Positions 14,611 to 22,658 of a DNA stretch of 27,336 nucleotides are shown one piece after another. The translations under genes were made by a program, and so were the position numbers. Source of the DNA: an uncultured Collinsella sp. (GTDB taxonomy: Bacteria; Actinomycetota; Coriobacteriia; Coriobacteriales; Coriobacteriaceae). The DNA lies in NCBI GenBank assembly GCA_900542275.1, contig UQMW01000027.1:1-27336 (forward strand). Reading direction: 5' to 3'. The stretch's first letter is position 1; the number at the start of each line of letters is the position of its first letter. Under the pieces are notes generated by a model that made no database searches, was not told the origin of the DNA, and saw nothing but the letters and a program-made list of their open reading frames with translations.

Positions 14611-15411
14611 GTGGGATTTCGCGACGTTAAGCGTTCTAAGAGCGCAAAAGACACGCGTATCATTGCAATCATCAATCAAAAAGGCGGTGTCGGTAAGTCG
14701 ACGACGGCTGTAAACCTTGCAGCAGCACTGGGTGAGCAGGGTCGTAAGACACTGATTGTCGATTTTGATCCGCAGGGAAACAGCACCAGTGGATTCGGAA
14801 TTGAAAAAGAAGACCTTAATCACTGCATCTATGATGCATTGTTGAATGATGTGCCGGCAGAATCGCTTGTTCTTGATACAAATTGCAAAAAAGTATTCGT
14901 AATTCCGGCTACAATTCAGCTTGCAGGCGCGGAAATTGAGCTCGTAAGCGCAATCGCTCGTGAAACCCGCCTCAAAGATTTGCTTGAGCCGATTCAGGAC
15001 GAGTTCGATTTTATTTTCATTGACTGTCCCCCTTCGCTCGGCCTGCTTACTATCAACGCCTTGACCGCGGCAGACAGCGTTTTGATTCCGATCCAGTGCG
15101 AGTATTATGCACTCGAGGGCGTTACAAAGCTGCTTGAGTCAATGAAGATGGTTAAATCACGTCTGAACAAGGGCTTAGACACCTATGGTGTGCTTATGAC
15201 CATGTATGACTCGCGTACTTCTCTATCGAATCAGGTTGTTGAGGAAGTTCAATCGTACTTTGGTGATAAGGCGTTTAAGACGCTGATCCCCCGTACGGTT
15301 AAAATCTCCGAAGCTCCGTCTTTTGGAGAACCGGTAATTACCTATGCACCTCAAAATAAGGGTGCAAAAGCGTATATGAACCTTGCAAAAGAGGTGATCA
15401 AGCGTGCCTAG
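14611..15411 (+). CDS. parA: chromosome partitioning ATPase ParA (Soj)
   Basis: ParA is a deviant-Walker ATPase that binds nonspecific DNA as an ATP dimer and is released by ParB, driving origin segregation; in B. subtilis Soj also regulates DnaA. The 266-residue protein has KGGVGKST at residues 24-31, FDPQGN near 52-57 and IDCPPSLG near 136. The GTG start has AGGAGG seven bases upstream. parB begins inside its last codons (8-base overlap). The gene follows three parS sites. Codon use is AT-richer than in yidC or gyrA. Confidence 0.97.
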   Translation: MGFRDVKRSKSAKDTRIIAIINQKGGVGKSTTAVNLAAALGEQGRKTLIVDFDPQGNSTSGFGIEKEDLNHCIYDALLNDVPAESLVLDTNCKKVFVIPATIQLAGAEIELVSAIARETRLKDLLEPIQDEFDFIFIDCPPSLGLLTINALTAADSVLIPIQCEYYALEGVTKLLESMKMVKSRLNKGLDTYGVLMTMYDSRTSLSNQVVEEVQSYFGDKAFKTLIPRTVKISEAPSFGEPVITYAPQNKGAKAYMNLAKEVIKRA

Positions 15412-16309
15412 TGTAAAGAAACGTGGCGGATTGGGACGTGGACTCAATGCTTTGGTCTCAGAGGCCGAGTATGAGACCGGTGGTTCGGCTGCATCCGCTT
15501 CAAAGGCTGCATCTGAAACGAAACTACCTATTGAGGATATTGTTCCCAACCCTAACCAGCCGCGAACTCACTTTAACGAAACTGAACTTCGCGAGTTGAG
15601 CGAGTCAATCCAAGAACATGGCGTTTTGCAGCCGCTTTTGGTTCGCAAGCATGGAAACGGCTATGAGATCATCGCTGGTGAGCGTCGTTACCAGGCGTCA
15701 AAGCTTGCTGGTCTTGAAGAGCTGCCTGTCATCATTAAAGATGTTAATGATGAAGAGATGCTTGCTCTTGCTCTTATTGAAAACCTTCAGCGTTCTGATC
15801 TGAATCCCGTCGAAGAGGCCAAGGGCTATCGTCAGCTTATCGATGCCAGCGATATGACCCAGGAGGCATTGTCGAAGGCAGTAAGCAAGTCACGCTCTGC
15901 AATTACAAACTCGCTGCGTCTTCTCGATCTCCCCGAAGTAGTTCAGCAGATGATTTTTGAGGGCAAACTTACTGCTGGTCATGCACGTGCGATTCTTGCG
16001 GTTCCCTATGAAGACGCGCGTATTCGACTTGCAGAGAAAGTTGTTGCAGAGGGCCTTTCCGTAAGAGCGACAGAAAATCTTGCTCCGTTGTTTTCTGCCG
16101 GAGAGACGCCTAAAACGTCGAGGCCTGCAACGCCTCAGTCTTTTAAAAAGGCTGCCCGTGTACTTCGTCAGGTATTTAATACCAACGTACGTGTGAAGAG
16201 CTCACGTGGAAAGAATAAGATTGAGATTGAGTTTAAAGACGAGGAAGAGCTCTCTCGTATTCTTGGTGAAATGATCCAGTTTGATCAAGGAGACCAAGAT
16301 GAGGAATAA
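15404..16309 (+). CDS. parB: chromosome partitioning protein ParB (Spo0J)
   Basis: ParB loads at parS, binds CTP and slides as a clamp, and stimulates ParA. The N-terminus (GGLGRGLNALV) is the ParA-stimulating peptide. The CTP-binding motifs are GERRYQAS (residues 92-99) and ENLQRSDLNPVEEA. The helix-turn-helix at about 145-190 (SKAVSKSRSAITNSLRLLDLP) reads parS, and the C-terminus would dimerise. The position after GERRY that is usually Arg is Gln97 here. It starts at a GTG overlapping parA by eight bases and overlaps the next small gene by 11 bases, so all three appear translationally coupled. Confidence 0.97.
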   Translation: MPSVKKRGGLGRGLNALVSEAEYETGGSAASASKAASETKLPIEDIVPNPNQPRTHFNETELRELSESIQEHGVLQPLLVRKHGNGYEIIAGERRYQASKLAGLEELPVIIKDVNDEEMLALALIENLQRSDLNPVEEAKGYRQLIDASDMTQEALSKAVSKSRSAITNSLRLLDLPEVVQQMIFEGKLTAGHARAILAVPYEDARIRLAEKVVAEGLSVRATENLAPLFSAGETPKTSRPATPQSFKKAARVLRQVFNTNVRVKSSRGKNKIEIEFKDEEELSRILGEMIQFDQGDQDEE

Positions 16310-16553
16310 GATTTTAACTGCGATTGCATTGGCGACGACTGTCGCGGCTGGTGCCTTTGCTGGTTATAAGATCGCGACAGACGATGAGCTCCGAGGTCGT
16401 TTGCTTCGTGGTGCGCAAGATATCGTCGATACGTCCAAGAAGAGAATGGATGTTATGACAGAAGATGTTGCCATTCGAACTGCTCAGGTAACGAAGAATC
16501 CCAAGATTAATCAAGGCTGGGTTAGTAACCAATGGGAAAATGTAGGCTATTAG
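16299..16553 (+). CDS. small single-pass membrane protein coupled to parB
   Basis: No named family recognised; it loosely resembles YtxH-like proteins. The 84 residues have an N-terminal hydrophobic segment (about 4-24, AIALATTVAAGAFAGYKIA) and a charged soluble tail with a likely amphipathic helix (DELRGRLLRGAQDIVDTSKK). I chose the ATG at 16299 because AAGGAG (16287-16292) lies six bases upstream; the longer in-frame start lacks this. It overlaps the end of parB by 11 bases, so the stoichiometry is probably linked to ParB. A membrane-anchored partner of the Par system is possible but unproven. Confidence 0.8.
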   Translation: MRNKILTAIALATTVAAGAFAGYKIATDDELRGRLLRGAQDIVDTSKKRMDVMTEDVAIRTAQVTKNPKINQGWVSNQWENVGY

Positions 16554-16561
16554 GTACCTAA
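16550..16561. repeat. 12-bp palindrome TTAGGTACCTAA, copy 2
   Basis: Identical to the palindrome at 13046. Here it overlaps the stop codon of the small membrane protein gene and precedes the terminator at 16584. Confidence 0.5.
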
Positions 16562-16583
16562 CAATTACCCAGCATTTTTTGAA

Positions 16584-16623
16584 GGGTCCTTGTCTGATTC
16601 ATGAGACAAGGACCCCTTATTTT
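16584..16623 (+). terminator. intrinsic terminator of the par operon
   Basis: A 12-bp perfect stem (16584-16595 with 16604-16615) with an eight-base loop is followed by a T-rich but interrupted tail (16617-16623). It lies 30 bases past the last gene of the parAB unit. Confidence 0.8.
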
Positions 16624-16673
16624 GGCCGTAAAAAATGGGACAGGTAGCAGCTGATTCAAAATTAAGGTCAATA

Positions 16674-16713
16674 AATGAAACGACCCCGGTTGCATATTCT
16701 GCAACCGGGGTCG
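16674..16713 (-). terminator. probable intrinsic terminator of rlmN
   Basis: A 14-bp perfect GC-rich stem (16681-16694 with 16700-16713) has a five-base loop. On the minus strand it is followed by a T-rich but interrupted tail. It faces rlmN, which ends 40 bases away. With the par terminator it fills the convergent 16554-16752 gap, where I see no gene. Confidence 0.7.
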
Positions 16714-16718
16714 TTCGA

Positions 16719-16734
16719 TGTTTCACATGAAACG
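16719..16734. promoter_or_regulatory. parS-like site beside rlmN
   Basis: TGTTTCACATGAAACG matches 14 of 16 parS bases (mismatches at positions 9 and 16). It lies in noncoding DNA between the rlmN stop and its terminator hairpin, about 2.2 kb from the perfect sites. It is a plausible weak ParB site. Confidence 0.5.
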
Positions 16735-16752
16735 TTTTGGGGTGCGACTCCC

Positions 16753-17805
16753 CTATGCGTTCTTCTGAACTTTGAAGCGCTGCTTCAGCTGTCCGCAAGC
16801 GGCGTCAATATCGTTACCACGGGAGTTACGAATCGTGGTCTCGATGCCACAGGACTCAAGACGACGCTGAAGATCCTCAACCTTATGAATCGGCGACGGC
16901 TTGAGCGGGCTGCCCTCGATGTCGTTAAGCTGAATGAGGTTAACGTGGCACAGCGTTCCCTCGCAGAAGTCGCAGAGCGCCTGCATCTCGGGATTCGTAT
17001 CGTTGACGCCTTCGATCATGGCATACTCATAGGTCGGGCGGCGGCCAGTCTTCTCGGTGTAGAGCTGAAGTGCTTCGTGAAGGCGAAGCAGCGTGTACTT
17101 CTTAACACCGGGCATGAGCTTATTGCGCGTCGACTGGATGGCGGAATGCAGGGAAACGGCAAGCGTGAATTGCTCGGGGATGTCGGCAAATTTGCGAATA
17201 CCGGGAATAACGCCGCTGGTAGAGACGGTGAGGTGACGAGCGCCGATACCGATGCCGTCGGGGTCGTTGAGGATTCGCAGCGCCTTGAGAACCTCGTCGT
17301 AGTTGGCAAACGGCTCGCCCTGGCCCATGAAGACAACGCTCGTGGCGCGCTCGCCAAAGTCGTTGGATACATGAAGTACCTGGTCGACGATCTCTTGAGC
17401 TGTCAGAGAACGCTTAAGGCCGTTGAGACCGGTAGCGCAAAAGGCGCAGCCCATGCCACAGCCTGCCTGGGTGGAAACGCAGACGGAAAGCTTGTTGCGA
17501 CGGGGCATACCGACGGTCTCGACGGAAATGCCGTCGTGGTACTCGAGCAGGTACTTGCGAGAGCCATCTTTGGAAACCTGCTTGGTGAGTTCAGTCGGCG
17601 TGTCAAAGGCAAAAGCCTCTTTAAGCTGCTCGCGGAAAGCCTTGGGAAGGTTGGTCATGTCGTCAAACGAACAAACGTTCTTCTCAAAGACCCATTCGAT
17701 GAGCTGCTTTGCGCGGAAGGCGGGCTGGCCAAGTTCGGCCACGAGCTCGCGAATATCGTTTTGGCTCAAGTCGCGAATGTCCTGAGATTTAGTCCTGGGA
17801 TTCAT
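16753..17805 (-). CDS. rlmN: 23S rRNA/tRNA adenine C2-methyltransferase RlmN
   Basis: RlmN is a radical-SAM enzyme that methylates C2 of A2503 in 23S rRNA and of A37 in some tRNAs. The iron-sulfur motif is Cys116, Cys120 and Cys123 in GCGMGCAFC. The second catalytic cysteine is Cys337 in AACGQL, near the C-terminus as expected. MGQGEPFANYDEV is the family GEP motif. At 350 residues it is full length. AAAGG precedes the ATG. It runs against the surrounding plus-strand genes and is divergent from ddl. Confidence 0.97.
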   Translation of the reverse strand: MNPRTKSQDIRDLSQNDIRELVAELGQPAFRAKQLIEWVFEKNVCSFDDMTNLPKAFREQLKEAFAFDTPTELTKQVSKDGSRKYLLEYHDGISVETVGMPRRNKLSVCVSTQAGCGMGCAFCATGLNGLKRSLTAQEIVDQVLHVSNDFGERATSVVFMGQGEPFANYDEVLKALRILNDPDGIGIGARHLTVSTSGVIPGIRKFADIPEQFTLAVSLHSAIQSTRNKLMPGVKKYTLLRLHEALQLYTEKTGRRPTYEYAMIEGVNDTNPEMQALCDFCEGTLCHVNLIQLNDIEGSPLKPSPIHKVEDLQRRLESCGIETTIRNSRGNDIDAACGQLKQRFKVQKNA

Positions 17806-17820
17806 GGAAGCCTTTCGATT

Positions 17821-17850
17821 TTGGGGAAACGTAGAGGGTATCGCTACAAT
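17821..17850 (+). promoter_or_regulatory. possible ddl promoter
   Basis: TTGGGG (17821-17826) and TACAAT (17845-17850) are separated by 18 bases, the same spacing and -10 hexamer as the rpmH promoter. The -35 matches only three of six positions. The start site would be about 35 bases before the ddl ATG. Confidence 0.45.
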
Positions 17851-17890
17851 ATGGTATCAGCTGCAGAAATTATAGAGGAGGAGTCTGCCC

Positions 17891-18856
17891 ATGCCGGGTA
17901 AAAGCCTAGAGAACATGCACGTAGCGGTCTTGGCGGGCGGTCATTCCGCTGAGCGCGAGATTTCGCTCAATTCAGGAAAGAACGTCGTGGTGGCACTGAA
18001 GGAAGCCGGCTACACCTCGGTGGAGCTGCTCGACACGGCCGTCGATGACTTTATGGTAACCATGGCGACCGGCGGCTTTGACGTGGCGTTTATCGCCATG
18101 CACGGTGCCGGCGGTGAGGATGGCGCCATGCAGGGCGCCATGGAGACCCTGGGTATCCCCTACACGGCCTCGGGCGTGCTTGCCAGCGCCTGCGGTGCCG
18201 ACAAGGAGGTCTCTAAGCTCCTGTACGCCAAGGCGGGCATTCCCATTGCCCCCGGCCTCGCGCTCGAGGTGGGTGATGAAGTCGATATCGACCATATCGT
18301 CGAGATTTGTGGCGAGCGCTGCTTTGTAAAGCCCGCCGTCAACGGTTCCAGCTATGGCATTTCCCTGGTCCATGAGCCCTCCGAACTGCCCGCGGCAATC
18401 GCCAAGGCGTTTGAGTACGGCGACAAAGTACTGGTCGAGAAGTGCATCGAGGGTACCGAGATCACCGTTGGCGTATACGGCGAGGATGACGTGCGCGCCC
18501 TGCCGATTGTCGAGATCCGTAAGCCCGAGGACTGCGAGTTCTACGATCTGGACGTGAAATATGTCGACCCTACGGACATCCATCGCATTCCGGCGCAGAT
18601 TTCACCCGAGAACTATGCTCGTGCCCAGGAGCTTGCCTGTGCCGCTCACAAGGCCCTCGGTTGCCTGGGCATCTCGCGCAGCGATTTTATCGTGAGCGAG
18701 GACGGCCCCGTTATCCTCGAGACCAATACCATTCCCGGCATGACCGATACGTCGCTGTATCCGGATGAGATCCGCCACACCGACGACATGACGTTCCCGC
18801 AGGTCTGTGACAGCCTGATCCGTATGGGTCTTCGTCGAGCGGGCATTGCATGCTAA
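17891..18856 (+). CDS. ddl: D-alanine--D-alanine ligase
   Basis: Ddl joins two D-alanines for the end of the peptidoglycan stem peptide. The 321-residue ATP-grasp protein has the N-terminal VLAGGHSAEREISLNSG, the serine loop VNGSSYGISLV, and the metal-binding ETNTIPGMT near the C-terminus. The omega-loop segment FYDLDVKY carries Tyr224 at the position where D-Ala-D-Lac ligases have Phe, so normal D-Ala-D-Ala product is inferred. AGGAGGAG lies upstream of the ATG. The stop overlaps the start of the DinG-like gene by seven bases. Confidence 0.95.
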   Translation: MPGKSLENMHVAVLAGGHSAEREISLNSGKNVVVALKEAGYTSVELLDTAVDDFMVTMATGGFDVAFIAMHGAGGEDGAMQGAMETLGIPYTASGVLASACGADKEVSKLLYAKAGIPIAPGLALEVGDEVDIDHIVEICGERCFVKPAVNGSSYGISLVHEPSELPAAIAKAFEYGDKVLVEKCIEGTEITVGVYGEDDVRALPIVEIRKPEDCEFYDLDVKYVDPTDIHRIPAQISPENYARAQELACAAHKALGCLGISRSDFIVSEDGPVILETNTIPGMTDTSLYPDEIRHTDDMTFPQVCDSLIRMGLRRAGIAC

Positions 18857-21744
18857 TCGAGGACGCGGTTTCGTCAGGAACGCCGCAGTTTGTCATCGAC
18901 TCCTATGCCACGCTTGCCGAACGCGCCAAAACGCAGTCCTTCGGCCTTATCGAGGAAGATGTGATTGTCCTCGATACCGAGACCACGGGTCTTTCGGTGC
19001 AGGACAATGAGCTGATCGAGATCTCGGCGGCCCGTCTTTCGGGCCGCGAGGTCGTCGACCGCTTCGATACCTTCGTGCATCCCAAACAGCTGATTCCCGC
19101 CGAGATTACCGAGCTCACGAGCATTACAAATGCCGATGTGGCAGATGCCCCGTCGGCCGTTGAGGCCGTCGCCGCTCTCGCCGATTTTGTCGGTGGTTGC
19201 CCGGTGATCGCACATAACGCCACGTTCGACCGCTCGTTTATCGAGTCGGTCAAAGGCGGCGTCAACGTGAGCGATATTTGGATCGATTCGCTGGCGCTGT
19301 CGCGCATCGCGCTTCCGCGCCTGGCCTCGCACAAGCTGTCTTTTATGGCCGATCTGTTTGGCTGTGACTCGGTATCACACCGTGCCAATGCCGACGTCGA
19401 CGCCCTGTGTGGCGTATGGCGCGTGTTGCTCGTGGCGCTCACCGACTTGCCCCAGGGCCTCATGGCGCGCCTAGCCGACATGCACCCGGATGTGCCTTGG
19501 TCCTATCGTCCTATCTTCTCATTCTTGGCGGGGCAGAACCCTGGTTCTATCTTCTCTCTCAGCGCCGCTCGTGCTGACGTTCTCAAGGCCGATCGCGCCG
19601 ACGATCGGGTGGACGCCGACGAACTGCCGGTCCTCAAGATGCCGAGTCGTGAGGAGATTGAGGCAGACTATGCGCCGGGCGGCCTGGTCAATCGCATGTA
19701 TCCCACCTACGAGCCGCGTGATGAGCAGATCGCGATGGCACTCGAGGTCCGCGATGCGTTGGTCACGGGCACTCATCGTGTAATTGAGGCGGGCACAGGC
19801 GTCGGCAAATCGATGGCCTACCTGGTGCCTTTTGCCGAGGCAGCGCGCCGTAACAACATCACGGTTGGTATTGCGACCAAATCGAACAATCTTGCCGACC
19901 AGCTCATGTACCATGAGCTGCCAAAACTTGCCGAGCAACTGGACGGTGGTCTGTCATTTTGCGCTCTCAAGGGGTATGACCACTATCCGTGCCTGCGCAA
20001 GCTCGAGCGCATGAGCCGAGGCCAGGTCGAGATTACCACCAAGCGCGATCCGGCGGACACGCTCACGGCGGTCGCGGTCATTATGGCGTACGTCTGCCAA
20101 TCAGCCGATGGCGACCTCGACTCGCTCGGCATTCGGTGGCGCAGCGTCAACCGCCCCGACTTTACGACGGCCTCGCGCGAGTGTGCTCGTCGCCTCTGCC
20201 CGTTTTTCCCTGATAAATGTTTGGTCCACGGCGCTCGCCGTCGTGCGGCGCATGCCGATGTGGTGGTCACCAACCATTCCCTGCTGTTCCGCAATGTCGC
20301 GGCCGAGGGCAGGATTTTGCCTCCGATTCGTCATTGGGTAATCGACGAGGCCCATTCCATCGAGCGCGAGGCGCGCCGTCAGTGGGCGCGCGTGGTGTCG
20401 GCGGACGAATCACGCGTTCTGTTTGAGCGCCTGGGTGGCTCGAGTACCGGTGCGCTAAGCCAGGTTTCCCGTGATTTGGCAACCTCCGAGGGCTCTACGC
20501 TCTATCTGGGCCTTACTGCCAAGGCAACGTCGACGGTTGCGCGCGCGAGCATGGCAATCGCCGACGTGTTCGATGGCGTTCGCGAGCTCGGTCGCCGTGC
20601 CCGTGGGGGTTATGACAATGCCAATCTATGGATTGGCCCCGAGTTGCGCGAATCTGACGACTGGCATGATTTCTTACAGTCGGCCTACACTGGCATCGAC
20701 GCATTGGAACAAGCTGACAAGAGCGTCGACGCGCTAGTGCAAGCCGTCGCCGCCGACAAGCCCGAGGTTGTTGTCGACCTGGGTGATATCTCGCGCCGCC
20801 TGCACGAGCTGGTCGAGAACCTCAAACTCATCATTGATGGCACCGATGAACACTACGTATATTCGCTGCAGGTCAATCGCAGGTTGCGTGCCGGCGGAGA
20901 GTCAATGACCGCAGAGCGCATCGACATTGGCGAGGCCTTGGCAACCGAGTGGCTGCCCGAGGTTCACACGGCTATCTTTGCCTCGGCAACCATGACGGTG
21001 TCCAAAAGCTTTGAGCACTTCAACCATGCTGTCGGCCTCGATCGCATCGGTGCTTCAACATCCTCATCGCTGCACTTGGACTCGAGCTACGACTTCGATT
21101 CGAACATGGCTGTAGTCGTTGCGGGCGATATCCCCGATCCGCGCGATCGTGAGAGCTATCTTACGGCGCTCGAGCGCGTGCTGGTCGACGCCCATCTTGC
21201 CATGGGCGGATCGGTGCTCACGTTGTTCACCAATCGGCGCGACATGGAAGACCTGTACGCCCGCGTTGAGCCCAAGATGGCCCGTGCGGGTCTGGAGCTC
21301 AACTGCCAGCAGCGCAACTCATCTCCTCGTCGCCTGCGCGACCGGTTTATCAACGAGCCGACCTCGTCGCTTTTTGCGCTTAAGGCCTTCTGGGAGGGGT
21401 TTGACGCCAGCGGCGAGACACTGCGTTGCGTCATCATTCCCAAGCTGCCGTTCTCGAGCCCTACGGACCCGCTCTCGTGCGAGCGCAACCTGCGCGAAGA
21501 CCGCGCTTGGGCGCGCTATTCGCTGCCCGAGGCGGTGCTCGAGGTCAAGCAGGCTGCCGGCCGCCTTATCCGCTCGTCGACCGATTGCGGCGTGCTGATT
21601 CTGGCCGACCCGCGCCTGGTGACGAAGGGCTACGGGAAGAAGTTCTTAACGTCGCTGCCCACGAGCTCCTACCAGCGCATCGAATCGGCGCAGATCGGGC
21701 ACTATCTGCAACTGTGGCGCGCACGTCACGAGCGGCGGCGCTAA
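18850..21744 (+). CDS. dinG: DinG-family helicase with N-terminal DnaQ-like exonuclease
   Basis: A 964-residue DNA repair enzyme. Residues ~36-190 are a DEDD 3'-5' exonuclease: DTETTGL at 42-48, the second motif around AHNATFDRSF and the third HRANADVDAL. The helicase part follows, with Walker A AGTGVGKS near 315-322, DEAH in VIDEAHSIE near 498-501, and the C-terminal QAAGRLIRS. Four cysteines at 381, 445, 450 and 457 match the XPD/DinG iron-sulfur spacing. XPD-like helicases unwind 5'-3'; E. coli DinG resolves R-loops and forks. It starts within the ddl stop. Its own stop overlaps that of the convergent WYL gene. A DinG-like assignment is firm; substrate is unknown. Confidence 0.9.
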   Translation: MLIEDAVSSGTPQFVIDSYATLAERAKTQSFGLIEEDVIVLDTETTGLSVQDNELIEISAARLSGREVVDRFDTFVHPKQLIPAEITELTSITNADVADAPSAVEAVAALADFVGGCPVIAHNATFDRSFIESVKGGVNVSDIWIDSLALSRIALPRLASHKLSFMADLFGCDSVSHRANADVDALCGVWRVLLVALTDLPQGLMARLADMHPDVPWSYRPIFSFLAGQNPGSIFSLSAARADVLKADRADDRVDADELPVLKMPSREEIEADYAPGGLVNRMYPTYEPRDEQIAMALEVRDALVTGTHRVIEAGTGVGKSMAYLVPFAEAARRNNITVGIATKSNNLADQLMYHELPKLAEQLDGGLSFCALKGYDHYPCLRKLERMSRGQVEITTKRDPADTLTAVAVIMAYVCQSADGDLDSLGIRWRSVNRPDFTTASRECARRLCPFFPDKCLVHGARRRAAHADVVVTNHSLLFRNVAAEGRILPPIRHWVIDEAHSIEREARRQWARVVSADESRVLFERLGGSSTGALSQVSRDLATSEGSTLYLGLTAKATSTVARASMAIADVFDGVRELGRRARGGYDNANLWIGPELRESDDWHDFLQSAYTGIDALEQADKSVDALVQAVAADKPEVVVDLGDISRRLHELVENLKLIIDGTDEHYVYSLQVNRRLRAGGESMTAERIDIGEALATEWLPEVHTAIFASATMTVSKSFEHFNHAVGLDRIGASTSSSLHLDSSYDFDSNMAVVVAGDIPDPRDRESYLTALERVLVDAHLAMGGSVLTLFTNRRDMEDLYARVEPKMARAGLELNCQQRNSSPRRLRDRFINEPTSSLFALKAFWEGFDASGETLRCVIIPKLPFSSPTDPLSCERNLREDRAWARYSLPEAVLEVKQAAGRLIRSSTDCGVLILADPRLVTKGYGKKFLTSLPTSSYQRIESAQIGHYLQLWRARHERRR

Positions 21745-22658
21745 AGCGGACAGACGAGGGTTTTTGCCATATCGCACAGACGCTTTGACAGGGCGGGGTC
21801 ATCCAAGATGCGGATGGCTCCGCCCGCTGCGATTATCTGGCTCAGTAGCCAACGCTCGGAGCCGTAGTGCACGGTTACCGTTGCCATGTCTGCCCCGCCG
21901 CGCTCGATGAGGGTGATGCCGGCCCAGTCCAGATGCTCCGCCATATCGAGTGGCATCAAGAGCTTTGCGCTACGCTGCGTCCGGGCAAGGGAATCGTGGA
22001 GGGATGCGACGTCCGGTGCGTGAGGCACGACGGAGTCTTCCGTCAGGGCGAGTTCCTCGATTTTATCCATGCGATAGGTGCGTTGCTCATCGACCGCGAT
22101 GTCCCAGGCAATCAGGTATGTTTGGTCGCCGTTCGCCGTAATGCGCAAGGGGTCGACCAGACGCTCGCGTGGCCGTGCATCGTCCATCGAGCGATACGAG
22201 ATGCGGCAGCGAACGCCGTCCTGAATGGCGCAGCTCAGCTGCTGCCAGTGCGACCCGTGGTTGACGGTGTCAAAGACGCGCTGGTTATAGCCGAGCTCTT
22301 CGGGCAGAAGGGCATGTCGAATCCGCGCCGCCGCCTGGCGCTCGATCCCCAGCGATTCAAGTTCGTGGTTGAGCACAGCGCCCTCGGCGGCACTCAGGCG
22401 CAGCGGTAACAGACGCCCGGCGTCACCGGTGAGGACCACACGCTCGCCGTGGCATTCGCAGATGATGCGCGCGCCCGATTCTCGGTCCGCGAGCGTCGAG
22501 ACGATCTCGAGAATCTCGTCGAGCGACACCCCCGTGATGTCAAAGCGACTGCAAATATCGGTTCGAGTCATGCCGTTCTCGCCGGCGGCGTAGAGGGCCT
22601 CCATGATGTCGATGGCGCGCGAGAGCCTCTGCTCGCTGGTGAGTTTACGCACGGGCAT
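21741..22658 (-). CDS. WYL-domain transcriptional regulator (second of pair)
   Basis: A 305-residue PafC/WYL-type regulator. An N-terminal winged helix (about 10-75, RAIDIMEALYAAGENGMTRT) precedes the WYL domain (about 130-210), whose signature here reads TYLIAWD. WYL domains bind nucleic acid or other ligands and are common in DNA-damage and defence regulators. The start is uncertain: ATG 22658 has AAAGGA 12 bases upstream, while TTG 22679 adds seven residues and has no clear site. The upstream WYL gene overlaps its start by 14 bases, so the two are cotranscribed. The stop codon (TAG) overlaps the TAA of dinG on the other strand. Confidence 0.85.
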   Translation of the reverse strand: MPVRKLTSEQRLSRAIDIMEALYAAGENGMTRTDICSRFDITGVSLDEILEIVSTLADRESGARIICECHGERVVLTGDAGRLLPLRLSAAEGAVLNHELESLGIERQAAARIRHALLPEELGYNQRVFDTVNHGSHWQQLSCAIQDGVRCRISYRSMDDARPRERLVDPLRITANGDQTYLIAWDIAVDEQRTYRMDKIEELALTEDSVVPHAPDVASLHDSLARTQRSAKLLMPLDMAEHLDWAGITLIERGGADMATVTVHYGSERWLLSQIIAAGGAIRILDDPALSKRLCDMAKTLVCPL

